Source of the DNA: an uncultured Bacteroidales bacterium
GTDB lineage: Bacteria > Bacteroidota > Bacteroidia > Bacteroidales > UBA932
NCBI GenBank assembly: GCA_900318015.1
Contig: ONJB01000045.1
Location: 1 to 61,787 of the forward strand
Length of the DNA stretch: 61,787 nucleotides
Direction: 5' to 3'
Part shown: piece by piece, positions 35,544-43,881 of the stretch
Numbering within the stretch: the stretch's first letter is position 1
Layout of the letters: each line of letters begins with the position of its first letter
Program-made: the position numbers and the translations under genes
The notes under the pieces: model-generated
What the model saw: only the letters and a program-made list of their open reading frames with translations
What the model was told of the DNA's origin: nothing
Database searches by the model: none

Positions 35544-36269
35544 TTAGTCCCGTTGAGGATGCCACAATAGATACCAACCTTGACGGAGCCTGGCTCGAAA
35601 GCCCTTACCCCAAATACCATAGTCGTGGTACTTCTTGATTCTACCTTGACTCAATGCATCTAAGTCATAGCATATAACTTCTTTACCATCGTCGATAACT
35701 CCCCATCCGAGAGCATTCTCCTTTACGAGGAAATCAACACGTCCCATGTCCATCAGTTTATCAATGATGTCTTTTGACTGAGGGGCTGCATCATCACACC
35801 AGAAAAACAGTTTCCCGGCTAAGGTTATCATCTTGTTAGGCAAGTCGTGGTAGTCAATCAGGACTTCTTCTGGCGAAAATGACAACGAATAAAACTCGGA
35901 ATACCAGTCAAAGCAGTCGTTACAAGTCATGATGGTGTCTTTAGAAACAGGCGAGACCCAGACCAGTTTCTCCTCATCAGGGATAAACACTGGCTTTACA
36001 GTGGTGTCTTTTGGACTGACAATGGAAAAGTAATGGTTGAATTCATCATCTATCCTTGCAGAGACAACGAGCACGTTCTGTTCTGGATTGAGGTAGATGT
36101 CGAAAATGTCAGACGTGGACAGGAACCGCTTCTCATGACGGACCATGTTGTTTACCGCAACGGAAATAGCAGGTTCATAATCGCCAACGGTATTATCCGC
36201 CCTCGTAGCTTGTGAGGGCAGAAGCAGGCCGCAAAAAAGCAATACGGATACAATGAAGCGAGCTTTCAT
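35544..36269 (-). CDS. Secreted protein of unknown function
   Basis: A 241-residue protein with signal peptide MKARFIVSVLLFCGLLLPSQATRA and no lipobox at the cleavage site, so it is likely periplasmic or outer-membrane associated. Mature part: beta-rich with EKRFLSTSDIFDIYLNPEQNVLVVSARI and a CNDCF pair near residue 131. A TATATTTG box lies on the minus strand just upstream (36292-36299), in the right flank of repeat copy 6's neighbouring sequence. No family recognised. Confidence 0.6.
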   Translation of the reverse strand: MKARFIVSVLLFCGLLLPSQATRADNTVGDYEPAISVAVNNMVRHEKRFLSTSDIFDIYLNPEQNVLVVSARIDDEFNHYFSIVSPKDTTVKPVFIPDEEKLVWVSPVSKDTIMTCNDCFDWYSEFYSLSFSPEEVLIDYHDLPNKMITLAGKLFFWCDDAAPQSKDIIDKLMDMGRVDFLVKENALGWGVIDDGKEVICYDLDALSQGRIKKYHDYGIWGKGFRARLRQGWYLLWHPQRD

Positions 36270-36305
36270 AATCACCAAATGCTGAACTTCGACCAAATAT
36301 AGCGA

Positions 36306-36391
36306 TTATCTCCCAATAACCGAATACTGCTCAATCACTTTCCCTTCCCGATATAGATTCCGCCCGTGAATGGATTGGGGTGGAGGGGCTT
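36306..36391 (+). repeat. Dispersed core repeat, copy 6, with A-type left flank
   Basis: Core TTCCGCCCGTGAATGGATTG then GGGTGGAGGGGCT. The left 50 bp (from CCCAATAACCGAATACTGCT) align with those of copy 3. It lies between the serpin stop and the next promoter. Confidence 0.88.
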
Positions 36392-36514
36392 TTCTTTTTT
36401 TGCCGTCGGAAATGAGACAGCCGCCGAAGTAACAGCCGGGATACGCCACCATGACCTTCGGCGGAGCGCTTCTTCAAGCCTTGTACGACTACCCCTTTTG
36501 AATGCCGGCTTCCC

Positions 36515-37777
36515 TTATTGTCCGCTAAACTTGCCGGCAAACAAGATGGCATTGGTGCTGGATTCCGTAATCAGATACAGGAAAGGATGATCGGCGTGGA
36601 ACATGGAGTACTGCGGTATGGAGGTGCCCATAATGCCGGTGGAAACGGCGGCGGCTTCGGTGCCTTCCTCATCGACCCGGATGACAGCGTCCTGCATGAC
36701 CTGGCTAAGGAACAGGGCTTGCGCTGACATGGCTCTGAAGTCCGCCTTCAGTTCATCAAAGGCGGTGGGCATTCCCATTTCGCTGAGCAACTGATTCAGG
36801 TCGATATGGAACTTGGTCTCGAATTTGGGCAGCCAGACATCGACTTCCCGTTTGGACCAACGGCCGGTGATTTCGCTCCACCCATGGGCGTCCAGAACCG
36901 AGACGGCGTCTTGGATAACCTTGCCTTTTTGAGGAAGGATGACCGTCATCTGGAAAGCCCCGTTCCCATAAGGAAGACGGACGGCGCTGAAGTACTCGTT
37001 TTCCTGATAGAGGAACGAGCCTGCGTTCTTCATCATCGGCACGGTCGATTCTTTCCCTTCCTCATCGAGGAACCTCTCCTGCGAGGTGGCCTCTGCGGGG
37101 AACGGTTCCTTCCACCGGCTTTTGAAATAGACGGCATTCATCAGGTAGGCCAGCACAGTGGCATCCACTTGGTCCAGCACATGGGTGATCATGCCGTTCG
37201 TGTGGTCGGAACACCATTGGTTTATCCTGTTCGTGGCCTCTCCGACGTCGCTGAAATCCAAGTCGGACACCGTGGCATCATAGTTTTGAACAACGCTGGT
37301 GCGATAACTGTCCAGGATAGAACAACGGTCGTTCACGAAGACTGCATCGGCGATGGACAAGGCCGTTTCCTTGTCTACGGCCGGCAGTTGCTCCAGCATC
37401 GATGAGGCGAAAGCGTTTATGGCCCGGACATCGCCCGCTTCATACCCGAGCACCCGGCAGATCTCATCAGCAGTCTCCCCCTGTGCGCCGTCGAGGATCA
37501 TCCCCAGCAGGAACTGCATGCTGAGCGGCGAGATGACGAAACTCGTTTTCTGGACCTCGTTCATCCGACGGAGGAACTCGAAGGCAAAGGGTTTTCCCTG
37601 TCGGACAAAAGCTTCAGACCGGGTATCCAACTCAATCTTCTTGAGCGGGTTTTCCACCGGAGTCTCTTCCACCTCGGTCGATTCTTCCGGATTGGGCTTC
37701 GGCTCGGTTGTCTTCTCGCAGGAAATGTACGCCAGGATTGACAAGGCGGCGGCCATAATAAGTCCTATTCTTCTCAT
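36515..37777 (-). CDS. Serpin-family protease inhibitor, lipoprotein
   Basis: A 420-residue serpin with signal MRRIGLIMAAALSILAYISC (lipidated at about residue 20) and a proline/glutamate-rich spacer to residue 50. The inhibitor domain starts at DTRSEAFVRQGKPFAFEFLRRM. The hinge VDEEGTEAAAVSTGIM near residues 372-387 keeps the small-residue pattern of inhibitory serpins, and HADHPFLYLITESSTNAILFAGKF is the conserved C-terminal end. The scissile bond cannot be fixed by eye; it should fall after about GTSIPQ. It is 13 bp downstream of the sigma/anti-sigma gene pair and probably in the same operon. It could protect the cell surface against host or bacterial proteases (inference). Confidence 0.9.
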   Translation of the reverse strand: MRRIGLIMAAALSILAYISCEKTTEPKPNPEESTEVEETPVENPLKKIELDTRSEAFVRQGKPFAFEFLRRMNEVQKTSFVISPLSMQFLLGMILDGAQGETADEICRVLGYEAGDVRAINAFASSMLEQLPAVDKETALSIADAVFVNDRCSILDSYRTSVVQNYDATVSDLDFSDVGEATNRINQWCSDHTNGMITHVLDQVDATVLAYLMNAVYFKSRWKEPFPAEATSQERFLDEEGKESTVPMMKNAGSFLYQENEYFSAVRLPYGNGAFQMTVILPQKGKVIQDAVSVLDAHGWSEITGRWSKREVDVWLPKFETKFHIDLNQLLSEMGMPTAFDELKADFRAMSAQALFLSQVMQDAVIRVDEEGTEAAAVSTGIMGTSIPQYSMFHADHPFLYLITESSTNAILFAGKFSGQ

Positions 37778-37790
37778 AAACTGTTGTGTT

Positions 37791-39083
37791 TTAATGTCCC
37801 AGATTGATTCTGATGCCCGCGGCGACGGAAAACATCACAGGATGCTCGCTCCGATAGGTAACAAGCGCATAATTTACAATGGCGGAGTTGTTCCCCGGGA
37901 TCCTCCAGCTCAGTTCCGGCTCCAGATAGATTCCGAGGCGCTTGGTCGCATTCATCTGGATTCCCCCTGCCCCGACCAGGGAAAGGCTTGGCCTGTCCTT
38001 TTCCAGGCTTTTCCCAGCAAGCGTCGCATCCAAGCAGAAATCGCCTTGTACACCACCTCCCACATAAACGTCAAACAAGGAGTGAGAGGCAACGACCCAA
38101 TCTAGCCTGACCGGAATCCCGAGATAATGGACTTGCTGTCGTTTTTCCCCGGTCTGGCTCATCATGAACTCTGAGTTGTAGAGGGAATACTGCAGTCCGG
38201 TCGACAAATAGAGTCTTTCGGAAAGGGGAAGCCTGGCGGAAAGACCGACCTGGATCGGAAAATAATGGGAGGACTGATTCAGAAGGTCTTTGACGGGCTC
38301 TTCCGAGGAGACAGGGTCCCCTGGCGGAATGTCTGTCGGTCCCTCGCCCGGATTCTCTGTGCTGGATGTAGCAGATCCGCCTGGCTGTGTACCGCCTGGA
38401 TTGGACGGATTGTTGATGACCCTTCCATGGCCGATATATGAGGGAATTGTGTTGTTCTTGGCAGATGCAAGGTTCGTCGCCAAGGCTGCGAGGATGCCGG
38501 TACCCAGGATTCCTCCTGCCGCCGGTGCCACTTTCAGGTTCACTCTCCGAGCTTTCTCGGTCATCGGGATGAAAGGGGAGGTTGTCTCGGGGACTATGTT
38601 TCCTGTCGATGGTTTTGTGGTGGGTTGAGGGCGATCGGGTGATTCCGAGGTTTCAGGAATATCAGGAGCCTTGGCTTTTTCAGTCGTCGCCGGCGCCTCC
38701 ATCTGTTTTCCGCCCATAGACGGGGATTCAAGGACAACGGGCTGGGGTCGGGCCGATGCCTTCTTGACTGGCGTCGGATCAATCTGGGGCGTGTTCGCCT
38801 GAGAATCGGCATTTTTGTCGACCGTTGTCTGGACTTGGGCCACAGGCACCTCCCGGACCGGTTCGATGATTTCTTCCGGAGTTTTCGGACTCCTGAGGAT
38901 CAAGACGGCAGCGAGTCCTGCCGCGATGGCGGGGACGATTGCCAAGACCAGCGGGAAACGCTTCGTCGAACGGGTGCTTTCAGCGCCGTCGAAACGAGCA
39001 TGGAACTCGTCAAAGACGCTTTCCGGAAGCGCGCCGTCGGGCTCTTCCAGTCTTTCTTTGACTATGTCTTCCCAGTGTTTCAT
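37791..39083 (-). CDS. Dual-membrane anti-sigma factor, outer-membrane-barrel type (copy 1)
   Basis: A 430-residue protein in three parts. Residues 1-42 (MKHWEDIVKERLEEPDG) are a cytoplasmic anti-sigma-like segment. FPLVLAIVPAIAAGLAAVLIL (about 43-63) is one membrane helix. A long Pro/Thr/Glu-rich linker (about 70-265) is followed by a beta-barrel domain with FPIQVGLSARLPLSERLYLSTGLQY and VHYLGIPVRLDW to GIRINLGH. The layout matches the Dma-type dual-membrane anti-sigma factors known from Bacteroides, which span both membranes and control sigma factor activity and vesiculation. A second glycine-rich hydrophobic stretch (about 185-205) lies inside the linker. The start overlaps the sigma stop by 4 bp. 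Function in envelope sensing is inferred by similarity. Confidence 0.8.
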   Translation of the reverse strand: MKHWEDIVKERLEEPDGALPESVFDEFHARFDGAESTRSTKRFPLVLAIVPAIAAGLAAVLILRSPKTPEEIIEPVREVPVAQVQTTVDKNADSQANTPQIDPTPVKKASARPQPVVLESPSMGGKQMEAPATTEKAKAPDIPETSESPDRPQPTTKPSTGNIVPETTSPFIPMTEKARRVNLKVAPAAGGILGTGILAALATNLASAKNNTIPSYIGHGRVINNPSNPGGTQPGGSATSSTENPGEGPTDIPPGDPVSSEEPVKDLLNQSSHYFPIQVGLSARLPLSERLYLSTGLQYSLYNSEFMMSQTGEKRQQVHYLGIPVRLDWVVASHSLFDVYVGGGVQGDFCLDATLAGKSLEKDRPSLSLVGAGGIQMNATKRLGIYLEPELSWRIPGNNSAIVNYALVTYRSEHPVMFSVAAGIRINLGH

Positions 39084-39640
39084 GTGTCTTGTTCCTTCAG
39101 GTATTGTCTGATCTTCTCCTTCAATTGTTTTCTTGCCTTTGCCAGGACGCTGGTCGACCCGGTCTCACTGATTCCCAGCATCCGGGCGATTTCCTGATGG
39201 GAGTACCCGTCCAGGCAGTACAGGTTGAAAACGGTCCTCTTCAAATCGGGCAGTTCGGCGATCCACGTTTGCAGTTTCTCCCTCGGTATCGTCACCATCT
39301 CCTCTTCGGTCGGTTCCGGGATGTTGTCATGCACCGATAAATCCATCGGAACCATGCGCCATCGGTGCCGTTTGAGCTGGTTGAGTGCCTTGTTGATGGC
39401 GATCCGGCTGATCCATCCGTACAAGGAGCCTTTCCCCGTGTACTGAAACGATCCCATCTTGTCAATGGCCTGCAGGAGCGTTTCCAGCATCAAGTCTTTC
39501 GCATCGTCATCATCCCCGAGATAGCGTCGGCAGAGCGAGTGCACCCTTGCGGCATATCTTCTATACAGCTCATCTACCGCCAATCTATCTCTTTGTGAGC
39601 AGTACCTGGCAAGTGCCTGCTCATCCAGGTTTTTATACAC
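39080..39640 (-). CDS. ECF-family RNA polymerase sigma factor (copy 1)
   Basis: A 186-residue group 4 sigma factor. Region 2: LYRRYAARVHSLCRRYLGDDDDAKDLMLETLLQA (about 26-60) and GSLYGWISRIAINKALNQLKR (about 71-91). Region 4: LPDLKRTVFNLYCLDGYSHQEIARMLGISETGSTSVLAKAR (about 130-170), with the DNA-binding helix-turn-helix. The start is GTG at 39640, since no ATG lies upstream in frame. A TATCTTTG box precedes it. It is coupled to the anti-sigma gene by a 4-bp overlap. It is roughly 65-70 percent identical by eye to the copy at 45501. It probably drives its own operon including the serpin (inference). Confidence 0.95.
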   Translation of the reverse strand: MYKNLDEQALARYCSQRDRLAVDELYRRYAARVHSLCRRYLGDDDDAKDLMLETLLQAIDKMGSFQYTGKGSLYGWISRIAINKALNQLKRHRWRMVPMDLSVHDNIPEPTEEEMVTIPREKLQTWIAELPDLKRTVFNLYCLDGYSHQEIARMLGISETGSTSVLAKARKQLKEKIRQYLKEQDT

Positions 39641-39797
39641 CTACAAATCCATTGTCCGATTCAAAGATAGCGAGTTTCACTGGTGTTTCTAACCTATAAA
39701 CACACGGATTGCCCAAATGCGTCTCCATAATCATTAAAGTTTGCGATTACAACGCTTTTTTGTTCAAATTCTCACTAGGGTTGCATCGTGGATAAAA

Positions 39798-39830
39798 GAA
39801 AATAGGACCGGAACAATAGATGTCCAGTCC
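39798..39830 (-). terminator. Hairpin terminator after the small-gene remnant (copy 1)
   Basis: On the minus strand GGACTGGAC pairs with GTTCCGGTCC across a short loop, followed by TATTTT. The same arrangement exists at 46175-46202. Confidence 0.6.
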
Positions 39831-39845
39831 CTTTCTCCAATAGCG

Positions 39846-39968
39846 TTATTTCACAAGCTCATATTCATCGACACCGGGAATCAATGCAAGTCCGGTTTCT
39901 TCCAGATGGATTTGTCTGGCGGAGTCTATGAAGCTGGATTCTATTCCGAAGTGCAACGCTTTGAAGCC
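39846..39968 (-). pseudogene. Remnant of a small conserved gene (copy 1)
   Basis: In one frame the minus strand encodes FIDSARQIHLEETG followed by LALIPGVDEYELVK and TAA at 39846-39848, with no start codon before the frame degenerates near GFKALHFGIESS. The C-terminus is clearly related to the fragment at 46218-46391 (FIDLAGQIHLEETGIALIPG) and to the complete 66-residue protein at 60960-61160 (FVDDAGQIHVYGSGLAIIPE). It lies 206 bp upstream of the copy 1 sigma factor. The rest of the 39641-40065 gap shows no other gene. Confidence 0.7.
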
Positions 39969-40065
39969 TGATAGTATAACTTTACTGTCATAACCAGAAA
40001 AGCGACAGAGGATGGGATATAAGCATTTGACAAAGGAGCAGCGATATACGATTGAGGCGTTGCTG

Positions 40066-40207
40066 GTGAATTCTAATTAGAAGTGCAGCACACTTCAAAA
40101 GTCAAAGATATACAATCATTTCCAATAATCCTACGACGTCCTGAATCCGGAAAGCTCTTGGGTATTTCATTATTTCCGCCCCGAGAATGGATTGGGGTGG
40201 ATGGGGC
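40066..40207 (+). repeat. Dispersed core repeat, copy 7, with B-type left flank
   Basis: Best preserved long copy: GGTGAATTCTAATTAGAA, CACTTCAAAAGTCAAAGATA, CAATCATTTCCAATAATCCT and the core CCCCGAGAATGGATTGGGGT. It abuts the stop of the ABC permease at 40209. Confidence 0.92.
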
Positions 40208-40208
40208 A

Positions 40209-42524
40209 TTATTCTTTCTTCAGTTCCTCCGCGGGATTCGTCTTCGCGGCTTTCAGGGTTTGCCAGAGGACGGCGAGGAAGGAGATCAGCAAGGTGATGA
40301 CGGCCGCGACGGCAAAGACCCATCCGTAACCTTCAATCCGATCCCAGAACTGCCTGAGATAACGTTCGGACAGGAATATGGCGATGGCGATCCCGATGAT
40401 GACGGCGACTCCGACCAGGATCATGTATTCCGCTACAGCCCTTTTGGTCTCAGACTCCACGGTCCCCCCGAAGACCTTGCGTACAGCGATGCTCTTGGTT
40501 TGAAGTCCGGCGTAGTAGGCACTCATCGCGACAAGCCCCATCAGGGAGATCAAGACGGAAACCAGCATGAACAGTTCTATGAGCCGGATGAAATTATGCG
40601 TGTCTTCCATGCGGCGCTCAATGAGTTCAGGAACGGGACCGTAATTATCGGCGACCGACTCGTCACCCCGCAGACGGATGCTTTCCTGCCGTCCTATTTC
40701 CTTCAGGTCAGCACGGACTTCCTTATCCAACCTGTTGAGTTCGAGAATCATCGTGGACTGTCCCAGGAGATCGTCGATAACGACTATTCCCACTTGGTTC
40801 GCCGCGAAATGAGACGGATCCGTGACCGCGAAATCCTTGATGATTCCTCCGATTTCCCGATCCTTATAGAAGTATTCCAGGCCTTTCGGGATGACGGGAT
40901 TCTCTTCGTCAAGATTGAAGGCCCTGGCGGCGGACTCGGTAAACCAGATGGATTTCTGCCGGCTTCGGTGGTAGTCTTTGACAATCTCGAAGCCGAAAAT
41001 GTCAAATGCCGTTTCGTCGCATTCGATTCTCCCGACGTCAACGGATCCGTCTTCGTTGGAGACGGAGTAGGCGATGTTCCTCAATCCTACGACCCCGCTT
41101 GTGATGCCCGCCCTGTTGATATAGGGCCGACTGCTGAAAACGTCCTTGCCGATTGTTCCGCTTGAGATGTAATATAGGTTGGAGACGTCTGCTCCAAGCG
41201 GAGCGTTCACCAGATGGTTATACTGATGCTCCATCACCATAGCCAGGGAAATCAAGGCCACCGTGATGACATTCTGGATGACAATGAAGACTCTTGAAAA
41301 GACGGTCTTTGTCTGGCGTCTCTGGTTGCCTTTGATAATCGAAACCGGGTCATTTCGATGGACCATGAAGGCTGGAATGATTCCGGAGACGGCTCCGACA
41401 ACAATGGCCATCAGGATGTAGGTGATGAGATAAGGCTCCGAGAATGCGATGTCCAGTCCGATGTCACTGGCGACATAGCGATTGAACAAAGGCTCCAGCC
41501 ATTTGGCCAGTGCAATCGCAAAGGCGAGACAGACAGCCATGAAAACCACGGATTCGAGGATATAGCGTCCGAAGATCCTGCCCCGGGACTCTCCAAGCGT
41601 GGAGCGTATCGCCATCTCTTTCGCCCTTTTGTTGGATAAGGCTACACTCAGGTTGATGTAGTTGAAAAGGGCAGAAACCAACAGAAGGATCCCGGCAGCG
41701 ATGAGAACATAAATCATCGAACGGTTTCCCTTATTCAAGATGCTGCCTGAGTTGTTGGAAGAAAAGTAAATATCCTTGACAGGAGAAGTCACCCGGGTGT
41801 CAGCGCTTTGGTTTTTGAAGTAATCCGGGAATTCCTTCCGGACCAGCGTGTCAATCAACGTCCTTGTCGCTTCGACATCCGTTCCTTCCCGGAAACGGAG
41901 CAGTACCAGGTCATTCGGGATAATCCATAGCGAAGTAGCCGGCTCGTCGGGTTGTTTGAAACTCTTGAGAATTGTCAGCTCTTTCAACAAGGACCGTTCG
42001 GGAATCCTGACAATCCCGCCCACGATGCAGGTATCCGACATGATAACGATAGTCCTTCCCATAGGATCCGTATCAGGGAAACACAACCTGGCGAAAGACT
42101 CTTCCAAAACCACCTGATTCCTGTCATGAAGGATTTCTTCCGAACCCTCTACGAACGTGAACGGGAAAAAACTGAAAAACGAAGGATCAACCTCAGTGAC
42201 CGAATTGTATTTACTCGGGCTGGGTTGTCCGTCGATGGATATCTGATTTCCGAAGTAGTTTATCTGTTTCATCCGCGTTGCGGTTTCCACTTCGGGAATC
42301 CTGTCTTGCACAATGGACATTTCGCCAGGAATCGCGTTGAACGATTCCATTCCCATAGTCAAGGAGTAAACATTCTTGTAGCCAGGAGTTTCCCGCGTGA
42401 TTGCCAACTGCTGCCAGACATAGCAGGAAATAATCACGACGAACGCCAGGCTCACGATGAGCCCCACCGCCTCGATGGCGGTGTACAGCTTGTTGCGGGA
42501 GAGGAATTTGAGGTAACTTTTCAT
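40209..42524 (-). CDS. ABC transporter permease, FtsX/MacB type
   Basis: A 771-residue inner-membrane permease. The first helix is SLAFVVIISCYVWQQL (about 24-40), then a MacB-type periplasmic domain. Three helices follow near residues 275-425, with the conserved NKRAKEMAIRSTLGESRGRIFGRY coupling element. A second periplasmic domain ends near 650, and three helices close the protein (second coupling element KSIAVRKVFGGTVE). The double FtsX layout is that of the Bacteroidota exporters of the MacB/FtsX class, which need an ATPase partner. That partner, 33 bp upstream, is damaged. Substrate unknown, export of peptides, lipids or drugs possible. Confidence 0.9.
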   Translation of the reverse strand: MKSYLKFLSRNKLYTAIEAVGLIVSLAFVVIISCYVWQQLAITRETPGYKNVYSLTMGMESFNAIPGEMSIVQDRIPEVETATRMKQINYFGNQISIDGQPSPSKYNSVTEVDPSFFSFFPFTFVEGSEEILHDRNQVVLEESFARLCFPDTDPMGRTIVIMSDTCIVGGIVRIPERSLLKELTILKSFKQPDEPATSLWIIPNDLVLLRFREGTDVEATRTLIDTLVRKEFPDYFKNQSADTRVTSPVKDIYFSSNNSGSILNKGNRSMIYVLIAAGILLLVSALFNYINLSVALSNKRAKEMAIRSTLGESRGRIFGRYILESVVFMAVCLAFAIALAKWLEPLFNRYVASDIGLDIAFSEPYLITYILMAIVVGAVSGIIPAFMVHRNDPVSIIKGNQRRQTKTVFSRVFIVIQNVITVALISLAMVMEHQYNHLVNAPLGADVSNLYYISSGTIGKDVFSSRPYINRAGITSGVVGLRNIAYSVSNEDGSVDVGRIECDETAFDIFGFEIVKDYHRSRQKSIWFTESAARAFNLDEENPVIPKGLEYFYKDREIGGIIKDFAVTDPSHFAANQVGIVVIDDLLGQSTMILELNRLDKEVRADLKEIGRQESIRLRGDESVADNYGPVPELIERRMEDTHNFIRLIELFMLVSVLISLMGLVAMSAYYAGLQTKSIAVRKVFGGTVESETKRAVAEYMILVGVAVIIGIAIAIFLSERYLRQFWDRIEGYGWVFAVAAVITLLISFLAVLWQTLKAAKTNPAEELKKE

Positions 42525-42533
42525 TTGGTCGTC

Positions 42534-42554
42534 ATTCCCGGCTTGACCGGGAAT
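42534..42554. repeat. Dispersed palindromic repeat in the ABC gene spacer
   Basis: ATTCCCGG-cttga-CCGGGAAT is a perfect 8-bp inverted repeat with a 5-nt loop. The same family occurs at 22485-22566. Lies between the permease and ATPase genes. Confidence 0.75.
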
Positions 42555-42557
42555 CTC

Positions 42558-43186
42558 TTACAATTCGTTCTTGACGTCGGAGACGATCTGGCCGTCAAAC
42601 AGGTCGATCGTACGCTGGGCGCAAGCAGCGTCCTTCTGGGAGTGCGTCACCATCACGATGGTCGTACCTTCCTGGTTCAATTCCTTCAGCAGGTCCATGA
42701 CCTCCTTGCCGTTCTTGGAGTCGAGGTTACCGGTGGGCTCATCCGCGAGGATCAACTTCGGACCTGCAACCACGGCACGGGCAATGGCGACGCGCTGCTG
42801 CTGGCCGCCGGAGAGCTGCTGCGGGAAGTGATTGGCACGGTGACTGATGGCCATGCGTTTCATGATGTCCGTGACTTTGGTCTTGCGCTCGGCTGCGCTG
42901 ATGCTCAAGTAACGCAGCGGCAGCTCGATGTTCTCATACACATTGAGTTCGTCGATCAGGTTGAAGCTCTGGAACACGAAACCGATGTTGCCCTTGCGGT
43001 ACTTGGTGCGCTCCTTCTCCTTGAGGCCGCCGACCTCGGTGCCGAGGAGTTCATAGGAACCGCTGGTAGGATTGTCCAGCAGGCCGAGGATGTTGAGCAG
43101 CGTGGATTTGAGGAAACGCCGTTAAGGGCCGTGGTCTCGATCTCTTCCGTGCGGAAGATTTTGCAAAGGTTGGACACTAAAATCAT
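42558..43186 (-). pseudogene. ABC transporter ATPase, P-loop lost by internal deletion and frameshift
   Basis: Starts at ATG 43186 as MILVSNLCKIFRTEEIETTALNGVS, then the frame shifts near 43110-43112 and continues KSTLLNILGLLDNPTSGSYE to FVFQSFNLIDELNVYENIELPL, LSGGQQQRVAIARAVVAGPK (signature), LILADEPTGNLDSK (Walker B) and the stop at 42558. Between GVS and KSTLLN about 18 residues are missing, including the GPSGCGK Walker A loop expected there. Partner of the intact FtsX-like permease. As written it could not bind ATP. A MacB-type ATPase otherwise. Assembly error is a serious alternative. Confidence 0.85.
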
Positions 43187-43216
43187 CGTAACTGTCTTTA
43201 AATCAAGGTTTTCCTT

Positions 43217-43232
43217 TGCAAAAAATAAGCCA
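43217..43232 (-). promoter_or_regulatory. Sigma-54 (RpoN) promoter of the ABC operon
   Basis: On the minus strand TGGC-ttattttt-TGCA gives GG (43231-43230), ten bases, then GC (43219-43218), the exact GG-N10-GC spacing of the -24/-12 element. It lies about 32 bp before the ATPase ATG at 43186. Confidence 0.65.
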
Positions 43233-43260
43233 GTCGCCGTAATACGATGATTTTCAAGCG

Positions 43261-43338
43261 TTTACATAATTATCACCTGTGTAAACACTGTAAAGCCCCT
43301 TTACAAAATTTTACACTTTTTGTAAAGGGGCTTTACAA
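43261..43338. promoter_or_regulatory. TTTACA/TGTAAA cluster with a 20-bp perfect inverted repeat
   Basis: TTTACA or its complement TGTAAA occurs eight times in 78 bp. Within it TGTAAAGCCCCTTTACAAAA (43290-43309) and its complement (43319-43338) form a 20-bp perfect inverted repeat with a 9-nt loop. Position 30-110 bp upstream of the sigma-54 element fits enhancer sites for an NtrC-type activator. It may also act as a terminator for the lipoprotein gene that ends at 43361. Confidence 0.65.
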
Positions 43339-43360
43339 CCTGGAGACCTTGTGATCGATC

Positions 43361-43879
43361 CTACATCCTTTGGTAGGTAACGCTTCCGATTTTAACCTTC
43401 CCGTCGGCCAAGAATGAAATCGGCGCTCCTTCATCGAATTTTCCGGAACCTTCCTCGAGAACTTCGGGAGAGCAGTTGATGAATGCGCCCATCGGCAATT
43501 CGCGGTAAAGCATCCCATCCTCCATCCTGTACATGAGTGGTTTCCCGATCTTCTCCCTGGGAGTCTCCATGAAGAAGGTCGTGAAAACATCCTGCCCGTG
43601 ACTCCTGTAAAAGCGGATTCCCGTAATCAGGATGGGATCTTCATACTTCACATCCGGGAGGTTTATACTCTCCCGCAACATGAGGATGCGTCCTGTCTCA
43701 TCGACAGGGCCATCACAAGAACAGTGGTATGTGCCATTTTCCACGTAATCCATGCTGGCATATACGGGTTTCCATCTGCCTTGCAATCCATCGGGTGACA
43801 CTTTCTGACAACCGGCCAGAAGCAGAAGTCCGGCGGAAAACAACAAGGCTTTCCAAATTCTGATCATAATCTTGTTCAT
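43361..43879 (-). CDS. Small lipoprotein of unknown function
   Basis: A 172-residue lipoprotein. Signal MNKIMIRIWKALLFSAGLLLLAGC, cysteine about residue 24. The mature domain GRWKPVYASMDYVENGTYHCSCDGPVDE and EKIGKPLMYRMEDGMLYREL looks like a lipocalin-type small beta-barrel. It starts 3 bp after the stop of the broken lipoprotein gene and is the last gene of the second sigma/anti-sigma operon. It may be a target of that sigma factor (inference). Confidence 0.7.
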   Translation of the reverse strand: MNKIMIRIWKALLFSAGLLLLAGCQKVSPDGLQGRWKPVYASMDYVENGTYHCSCDGPVDETGRILMLRESINLPDVKYEDPILITGIRFYRSHGQDVFTTFFMETPREKIGKPLMYRMEDGMLYRELPMGAFINCSPEVLEEGSGKFDEGAPISFLADGKVKIGSVTYQRM

Positions 43880-43881
43880 AC

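Noticed and set aside
26455-42524. Integron attC sites for the repeats
   Set aside because: The repeat core has no RYYYAAC/GTTRRRY boxes and no inverted symmetry, and no integron integrase is present.
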